NCBI RefSeq assembly: GCF_026914185.1
Contig: NC_070569.1
Location: 4,712,001 to 4,776,000, forward strand
Length of the DNA: 64,000 nucleotides
Direction: 5' to 3'
DNA from: Puccinia triticina
Lineage: Eukaryota; Basidiomycota; Pucciniomycetes; Pucciniales; Pucciniaceae
The notes beneath the pieces are model-generated. The model ran no database searches. It had not been told where the DNA came from and was given only the letters and a program-made list of their open reading frames with translations. The position numbers and the translations under genes were made by a program. Of this stretch, positions 57,821 through 64,000 are shown in pieces. Position 1 is the stretch's first letter; every line of letters starts with the position of its first letter.

Positions 57821-59016
57821 TGTGGTGCTCCATTCCAAACCATAAGTAGTATTTTATTGCTTTTCTTTACATATATTCATCATTACATTGCCCATTTCCC
57901 CATAACCCTTCACAAATACCTCATTATTATTGCATATTCAGATTCTACGCCAAATTTTACCTATAGTCACTCATACATAGTACCCCCTTATCTTCAATGG
58001 TTCAGTAGTTATAAAGGATATAAGACTTACAGACAACCTACATTCTTCATTAGTTACAATACTCATTTCATTAGTAACCTACTTGAATCATTACAGTAAA
58101 TTCCTTTTACATATTTATTCTCACATACTAAACTCTTTACATACATTTCTTATTATGTACTATGCCTATTGTACACCTTACATCATTGGATCTGTGCTTA
58201 CCTCTTTCAGTAGTGCTCATCATTACAAGTAGTTGCTATGTTCTCATCACTCTTCCCCATTAGTACATTCTTTTATTCCCATAACCAGCATTCCCCTTTC
58301 AGCATTGCTCATCATTACATACTGTTACTATGTTCACATCACTTTTCCTCATTTGTACAACCTTCATTCTCATAGCCAGAACTCCTCATTGTCTGTGCTC
58401 ATCCTTCCTTCATATAAGAACTGTCTTTCCCCCCTCACTTGTACCTCATGCAGAATTTATATATAATTTTAGATACAGAAATTATAAGTGCCCATTCTCA
58501 TCAACCCATTACCATTGAACTATTGCCCATTGCTTTCCCCCCCTTTCAACCATTACTCCAACTCTCTTACCCTCAGTATCCTCATTTGTACAACCTTCAT
58601 TCTCATAGCCAGAACTCCTCATTGTCTGTGCTCATCCTTCCTTCATATAAGAACTGTCTTTCCCCCCTCACTTGTACCTCATGCAGAATTTATATATAAT
58701 TTTAGATACAGAAATTATAAGTGCCCATTCTCATCAACCCATTACCATTGAACTATTGCCCATTGCTTTCCCCCCCTTTCAACCATTACTCCAACTCTCT
58801 TACCCTCAGTAGTCAGTAGTTAAGCTCATAGTACTAGCTCCTAAGATCAAGCAGAAATCAGCCACACCTTTTCTTCTTTTTCTTAGTGTTACTCTCATCC
58901 CCTCAGCATTAGTCAGGAAGGCAGCCTCATCAGCACCCTTGCATAGCTTACATTAGTACTAGTGTTGCTATCCATTTCCCTTCCAAGCTCTATTCTCCCC
59001 TTTGAGTAGTTCCACA
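57821..59016 (+). repeat. 3' LTR of Gypsy element 2 with internal duplication
   Basis: Same ends as the 5' LTR, but 233 bp longer because 58346-58578 is repeated at 58579-58811 (junction CTCAGTA|TCCTCATTTG). Confidence 0.92.
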
Positions 59017-59551
59017 CCGGTTTCTTCAAGGTAATTAACAATTTCTTGACAAGGGCCCTGTGAATGCCGGAGGTACTGAGAATGGTACCAGAGTATTGAT
59101 AAAATTTATCTTGTATTTTTTCCAAGAAGAGGCCAGGCTCAGAACATACAAGCTCAATCATAAAGCTACACTCATCTCAAGTGAGACTTGCCGGGCAACC
59201 TTGTTCTTGATAGTAAATTGGATGCCTGATGATGAAGTGCGTTTCTTCAAAGAGGTGCTTCCATCTGCGGAATTATTCAGGGGAGAATTGAACACCCAAC
59301 AGTTTCTGGATAAAGTCTATTGGAAGGCCTTGCTGGGACATTTGAACAACAGAAATTTTTTTTTGCTGGGGGGTGGGGACAATAGACCATTGGCCAAATT
59401 GCTGGTGGGAAGGTTGCCGAGGAAAGGGGCTGATCAGGTCAATGCTGGTGAGATCCGAGTGACAGTTGGTTGTGAGGTCAGTGTTTGTGGGATTGGAGTG
59501 AGGGTTGGTTGAGGATATGGCAGCTGCCAAGATTGGAGGCCAGGATATCAT
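59017..59551 (-). pseudogene. Tc1/mariner-like transposase, N-terminal part
   Basis: Minus-strand frames give QQKKISVVQMSQQGLPIDF, a helix-turn-helix-like start, then after a frame break ELVCSEPGLFLEKIQDKFYQ...ILSTSGIHRALVKKLLITLKK, the second DNA-binding half of a Tc1/IS630-type transposase. It is interrupted at 59017 by Gypsy element 2; the catalytic half is at 47438-48139. Confidence 0.6.
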
Positions 59552-61769
59552 ATCATATTACTGCTGTGTCAGTCAGAAACAGCAGGATTAAACCTGTAAT
59601 ATGCATGCAAAGTACATACCTCAGAAATCCAAAAAAGCAAAAAAGTCCAAGCTTTTTTCAAAACACAATATGTGAACTGGTATTTAATAACCATCAAGCC
59701 AATGTAGATGTTGTTCTCCCATAAATCCTCTGATACGTGCCACTTTTCTTGATAACCATCAACTTCAATCCCATCCCCAGATTGATTCCTGCACACATCC
59801 ATGCAGCAAGGCAAAATAGAGGGCTTTCAGCCCAAATCAAAAAAAAACCATCATGCGGGAATTTTGACATAAGTCATAGGCCTACCCTGATGTCAACAGC
59901 TCTGCTGCTTGCTCCCACTTCCCCCCCCCCCCCCCCCTAACTTAACAAAGTCCCTCCTCTGCGGGGCTGAGTGGGGAGCAGAGTGCTGCCAACCGCAGGG
60001 AGGGACTTAGACCCAAAGCAGGGGTGCTCGCCTGAGACCATCAGGCAAAATCCTGGTTCAAATTTGAGCCCCTGTAGCTTGCTCGTTGTGCAAGCTACAT
60101 ATGAGGTCCCAAGCATTGATAGATGCACCTGCACCTCATCTTCCTTCCTGTAAGCTCAGATTTTCAAAGGAGAAAGTAGAACAGACAACCAAAGCCAAAA
60201 TGAGAGAAAAAAAAACTTGACCCGCACAGACCTGCGGGGCCAGGCACCGCCTGAGAAGACCGCCATCTTGAGTCTGGGTGGGCTTTTCAAAAATTTATCA
60301 AAAAAAAACTTGGAAAATGTGATGATGATGTGATGAGCTCAAAAAATCAACAAAGTATAAAGCAGCTTAAGTTCCGATAATGGGGGGGGGGGGGGGCAGC
60401 GTTGAAGCTGCAGGCTACAAAATTCAAAGAGTGATTTTCCATCACTTTTTGGTGGGTGGTCTCCCACCCAAACAGTCGCTTTAGCCGTAATTCCCTCCCT
60501 GCGGGAGGGGTGGCTTTGCCACCAGCCAAACTTAAGCTCCACCCAAATGAGTTACCCCCCGGACCACCACCCAAACTCCGAACTCCGACCTCCCGCATGG
60601 GGAGGGGATTTGATAATTTAGCTTCCCCCCTGTGCAAGCCTAGTTAATCTTGAGGTTGTGGGTCTATTGGGTTGGGCTGATATTGCAAATTTCCCCCAAA
60701 AGCCAACCCAAACCTGGCCTAAAGACAGCCCGGCTTGGGTGGCTAATTGGTGGTCCCTCCCAATTGCCATCCCCAATGTTATACATCACCACTCAAATCC
60801 AAGTTTGGATTTGTGTGGGCTGAACTGCGCAGTTGCAGACAGGTTGGTGCACAGCTCCCACATCAGACCATGTGGTGTAAGAATGTAGGATCTGTAGCCA
60901 GGCTGCATATATGCAGGTGGGTTACCACCCACTCTGCTGTTGAGACATAGGAGGCTTTGTGTAAGCCTGAGGTATATGGGATAACAAAAAAACAAATGCT
61001 TGCTAGCAGAATTTCCAGACAGGAGATCTATTCCTGCTTAGGTTTGCATTTGATATAATATGTTGTGAGGTTGTTAGGGAGCATTAAGTTAAGGTGAGGC
61101 TTTATTTGGATAACTTAAGATTGATTCCCTTTCAAGATATTCACAAGATTTGATTGGCAGTGATACAAACATTTTCCCACAAGGACAAGAGCTTCCTGGT
61201 GGTTACAAGATCTTATTTATATTCTAACAACCAGCTAAGAAATTTTCCAGAAATAAGTACAAGGAAAGTATGAGGAAGAACATAGAGGAAAGGAAGATTA
61301 GGGAAGTTCCTCAAACAAGAATGGTGTGTTTCTCAAGTTTTCCCTATTGAAATTAAACTTTTATGGTCCTGGGAGCTTGAACCTGAATACATTTCTGCAT
61401 CTTTTTGTTACAATTTGCCTCATTCACCTATATTGGGCTAGGTCCGGAGTTACACCATGGGGCAAGTGGTGGCAACCATGGCACCCCATTGACCCCAAAT
61501 GGGAAAAGATGCCTCAGTGGCCCGCTATGACCATACTATTTACGGGTGCCATTGGATCCATCCCCATGGGCGCCAGCTGCCATCAGCTGGTCCACGTGGT
61601 TTCATTCACCGTGTGAAAAAATGGTTCATTTCACGTAATCAAGTTGTGCAGTCCTAAAGCTGTTACATGACATTCATTTGGCAGGTAGAGGCAAATTCAC
61701 TGTGGATTGAATGTCACATAAAATCTTGATCTGGAGGGCGCAGCCGCCAGCACCCACAAAAAGAACTCC
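59552..61769. other. No gene recognised; short inverted repeat and homopolymers
   Basis: A 63-bp segment (59948-60010) has inverted AAGTCCCTCC/GGAGGGACTT ends, like the piece near 6557. Runs of C (about 59920) and G (about 60382) are present. Other frames lack motifs or splice context. Confidence 0.4.
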
Positions 61770-61845
61770 AAAAGTGGGGTTTGAACCCACCCCTTGGACT
61801 CAACTCCCTTTGAGCTCTCTGACAGGTGCATCAAATAAGGGCTCA
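61770..61845 (-). repeat. tRNA-like sequence (SINE or tRNA relic)
   Basis: On the minus strand a perfect T-arm-like GTGGG-TTCAAAC-CCCAC follows a region with AGCTCAAAGGGAGTTGAG, but no acceptor stem closes. It lies close to the Copia LTR. Confidence 0.35.
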
Positions 61846-61882
61846 TTGGGGTAAATACACAATCACACTACAGGCAGACACC

Positions 61883-62462
61883 TGTTGCTCCTGCGCGCAG
61901 CGTTACCTCATTTTGGTGGCCGCAGTTAAACGAATATTGATTTGTGATTTGAAACCTAAATGAAACCAACACACTAAAGTGAAAAACAATTAGAAAGAAG
62001 GAACACTTGAAGTTTTTGGAGAGATAGAGAAGAGAATAGAAACCAACATTGGGACAAGCAGAGATGTGTGAGAAATGGCAGTTGAGAGATGGAGAACAGG
62101 ACAGGAAGTTGATAAGAGCAGACACTGGGGAGGAAGAGTCAGTTGAGTTGGTTTGTCGGAATGATTGAGAAGACTGGGGTAAGATCTCACCAGACAATAA
62201 GAAGGAACAATGGAGAAGGGAAGTAAAAGAGATAGAGATGAGAGTGAGGAGTGAGTGACGAGTTTGAAGTGAGCGACGAGTCGAGATGAGTCGCTGCAGA
62301 GTTGAATTCGGGTTTTTTGAGGTTGTTGATTTGAAGCGGAGTTGAGGATTAAGAAGAGAAGAGAGAGAGGTGAGAAGAGGAAGAAAAGAGGAGTAGAGTT
62401 AAGTCGAGTACAGGAGAGAGAAAGGGGCATGTCACGGATGTGACAGGAAGGTGATTTTTACA
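61883..62462 (-). repeat. 3' LTR of a Copia element
   Basis: 580 bp with TG...CA ends (on the minus strand starting TGTAAAAATC directly after the purine tract CCACGGGGAG). The pol stop codon TAA lies in its first bases. The target duplication to expect at the other end, outside the window, is ACACC (61878-61882). Confidence 0.75.
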
Positions 62463-64000
62463 CTCCCCGTGGCTGGAGAGATTTTACCTCCGGGAATGTG
62501 AATGAAGGATCGATTGTTCTGGTAAGATTGGTTATCGATGATTTTGAGGCGGCTTTTGTCAAAGCATCGGCAAGCATATCAAAGGTACGGATAAGAGTTA
62601 TCTTGATGTTTTTGTGTTTCAGTTCCTGACGAATTCCCTTTGTTTTGAGGTCAATGTGCCGAGTCTTTGGGTTGGATCCGAATTTCTTGAGTTTGTCGTC
62701 GAGACCCTTGTTGTCTATGAAGTGTGAGTTGGCGAATTTTTCTTTGAAGTCATCATCACTCATCATAAGTCTTTCATTCAGGTCTTTATCATCGATGTAG
62801 TGAGTGGCGGAGTTGATTTGCAGATTCCAGATATCAGAGAGGAGAGCCTTTAACCAAGTGCCCTCGTGAAATGCGTCAACCAAGGGATTGAGTTCGGCCT
62901 CTGTAGAGGAGTACGTCACGTTATGTTGTCTGCTACTGTTCCACGAGACGAGTGATCCGAATAGATAGCAAAGGTAACCGGATTGCGAGGTTCTATGAAT
63001 TGGGTCGTCTCCCCAGGTGGCATCACTGTAAATTTCCAAAAGTTGATCCGGACGCCGTATTTCCAGCGAGAGCTTTAGGTCCTTAGTGTGTCTTAGATAC
63101 TGCCACACTTTTTTAACTTCGTGCCAGTGTGACATTCCTGGTTTGATGGAGTATCGCGCGAGATTGGAGACTGCAAAGCTGATGTCTGGGCGAGAGTACC
63201 CTGCGATATAATTCATGAGACCTATAGCAGATCGGTAATTGACATTCTGCTTTTTGAATAATGCGTGATCGTTATCGCTTGCTTCTTTCAGTTTGAGATT
63301 CGGCGTAAGAGGAGTACTTGAGGGTTTGCAGTTTGAGAGTCCTAGCTCTTCCAAACCATGTTCGATATGCTTTGGTTGAGAAAGTAGGATCTTATCCCCT
63401 ATCCGTTCGAACTTCATGCCTAGTATAGTATTTGGATCATGGCAGGAAGAGTTGGAGAATCTTTTGCTGAACTTTTCCTTGAAGTTGTTACCTGAGCCGA
63501 CCAGTATGAGATCGTCGACATGGAAGAAAATCCGAGAGATATCGTCGTCACACAAGTAGAGACAAGGATCACAGCTTGATTCATGAAATCCAACCGATTC
63601 GAGCCATGAAGACAAGGTTTCGTACCAGTTCTTCGGCGATTGTTTGAGACCGTACAGCGCCTTTTTGAGTTTGAGGTACGGCGCATTTCGGTTGACTCCT
63701 TTCGGAGTTTTGATGTAGACGTTTTCCGTTAAGGGAGCATGGAGAAACGCCCCCTGCACATCGAACTGAGTGATAGGAAGATTTTGGTGCAGGGCGTACA
63801 GTAGTATCATTTTGAGAGTTGATACTTTTCCAGTAGGGGCGAAAGTCTCCCCGTGATCGACACCCTCTATCTGATTGAAACCTTGAACACATAACCTGGC
63901 CTTGTGCTTGATCGGGTCTCCATGACAATTGTCCTTGATCTTGAAGACCCAGGTCGTGTCAAGAGGATTTGGTGGATCTTCGTGGTAGTCGTCCCATACT
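62458..64000 (-). CDS. Copia Pol, reverse transcriptase-RNase H part (5' end off the window)
   Basis: The minus-strand frame is open from the window edge (64000) to a TAA at 62458, 513 codons. From the edge: TTWVFKIKD...KARLCVQGF, TFAPTGKVSTL, FDVQGAFLHAPL, KLKKALYGLKQSP, the catalytic FHVDDLIL (Phe-His in place of Tyr-Val), then RNase H (YSDATWGDD, SWNSSRQHNVTYSSTEAE) and a C-terminal LADALTKA. Near the RNase H end the motif ID(D/N)K(D/G)LN/DE occurs twice about 35 residues apart. No stops or frame breaks in the visible part, so the element could be active. Confidence 0.9.
   Translation of the reverse strand, partial: VWDDYHEDPPNPLDTTWVFKIKDNCHGDPIKHKARLCVQGFNQIEGVDHGETFAPTGKVSTLKMILLYALHQNLPITQFDVQGAFLHAPLTENVYIKTPKGVNRNAPYLKLKKALYGLKQSPKNWYETLSSWLESVGFHESSCDPCLYLCDDDISRIFFHVDDLILVGSGNNFKEKFSKRFSNSSCHDPNTILGMKFERIGDKILLSQPKHIEHGLEELGLSNCKPSSTPLTPNLKLKEASDNDHALFKKQNVNYRSAIGLMNYIAGYSRPDISFAVSNLARYSIKPGMSHWHEVKKVWQYLRHTKDLKLSLEIRRPDQLLEIYSDATWGDDPIHRTSQSGYLCYLFGSLVSWNSSRQHNVTYSSTEAELNPLVDAFHEGTWLKALLSDIWNLQINSATHYIDDKDLNERLMMSDDDFKEKFANSHFIDNKGLDDKLKKFGSNPKTRHIDLKTKGIRQELKHKNIKITLIRTFDMLADALTKAASKSSITNLTRTIDPSFTFPEVKSLQPRGV

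Larger units (their letters stand above)
48140..59016 (+). mobile_element. Gypsy LTR retrotransposon 2, complete
   Basis: LTRs at 48140-49102 (963 bp) and 57821-59016 (1,196 bp) share TGTGGTGCTCC...TTCCACA ends; the element is flanked by the 4-bp duplication CCGG (48136-48139 and 59017-59020). The internal order is PBS, gag-protease ORF, pol ORF in the -1 frame, a 2.9-kb 3' region with an antisense spliced gene, and a polypurine tract. Removing it brings the two halves of a Tc1/mariner transposase together. Confidence 0.93.

Noticed and set aside
57432..57849. Three overlapping Trp/Asp/Leu-rich frames
   Set aside because: Produced by the TTGGACT-type repeat next to the polypurine tract.
48552..58751. 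Identical frames of 62-87 codons in two places
   Set aside because: They are the two LTR copies of Gypsy element 2 read in the same frame.
61868..62430. 109- and 146-codon minus-strand frames
   Set aside because: They lie inside the Copia LTR, which is C/T-rich on that strand.

Overview
This is nuclear DNA of a basidiomycete fungus, most likely a rust (Pucciniales, Puccinia-like). The grounds are very short GT-AG introns (about 51-69 bp), a fungal-type mitochondrial complex I gene cut by four of them, and a dense, nested load of Gypsy, Copia, hAT, Tc1/mariner, Helitron and TIR elements. The assignment to rusts is inference. Only one gene (5.1-6.0 kb, minus strand) looks like ordinary housekeeping DNA.

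Layout. 0-4.7 kb: small repeats, including tRNA-like SINE pieces, inverted-repeat MITEs, two solo LTRs sitting inside minisatellites, and a CACTA-type MITE. 4.7-6.0 kb: a Helitron-type 3' end followed 20 bp later by the stop codon of the complex I gene. 6.7-8.2 kb: a Harbinger-like element carrying a palindromic minisatellite. About 9.3-33.1 kb: one large Helitron. It holds a full-length Rep-helicase gene with two in-frame stops and three divergent paralogous small genes that share an exon pattern and look OB-fold-like. It is split near its 3' end by a young Gypsy element (23,531-33,050, TSD TGCGG, 971-bp LTRs with one difference seen). That Gypsy element carries a 401-codon ORF overlapping the start of its polyprotein in another frame. 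35.1-38.5 kb: a palindromic minisatellite wrapped around a decayed Copia fragment. 39.95-40.98 kb: a large inverted repeat with 427-bp arms. 41.1-46.8 kb: pieces of an unidentified plus-strand gene surrounding a decayed hAT element that holds two solo LTRs and a MITE. 47.4-59.6 kb: a Tc1/mariner transposase split by a second Gypsy element (48,140-59,016, TSD CCGG). This one has a -1 frameshift site between gag-protease and pol and an antisense, intron-containing gene between pol and its 3' LTR. 61.9-64.0 kb: the 3' LTR and 3' half of a Copia pol gene on the minus strand, running off the window edge.

How the parts may work together. The most unusual unit is the Helitron. In plants and some animals, Helitrons carry RPA-like single-strand-binding proteins beside Rep-helicase. 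Here three small paralogous genes with open frames and good splice sites flank a Rep-helicase that is itself interrupted. The two Gypsy elements use different coding tricks: overlapping frames in the first, -1 frameshifting plus an antisense spliced gene in the second. All family assignments come from reading motifs by eye; no database search was possible.
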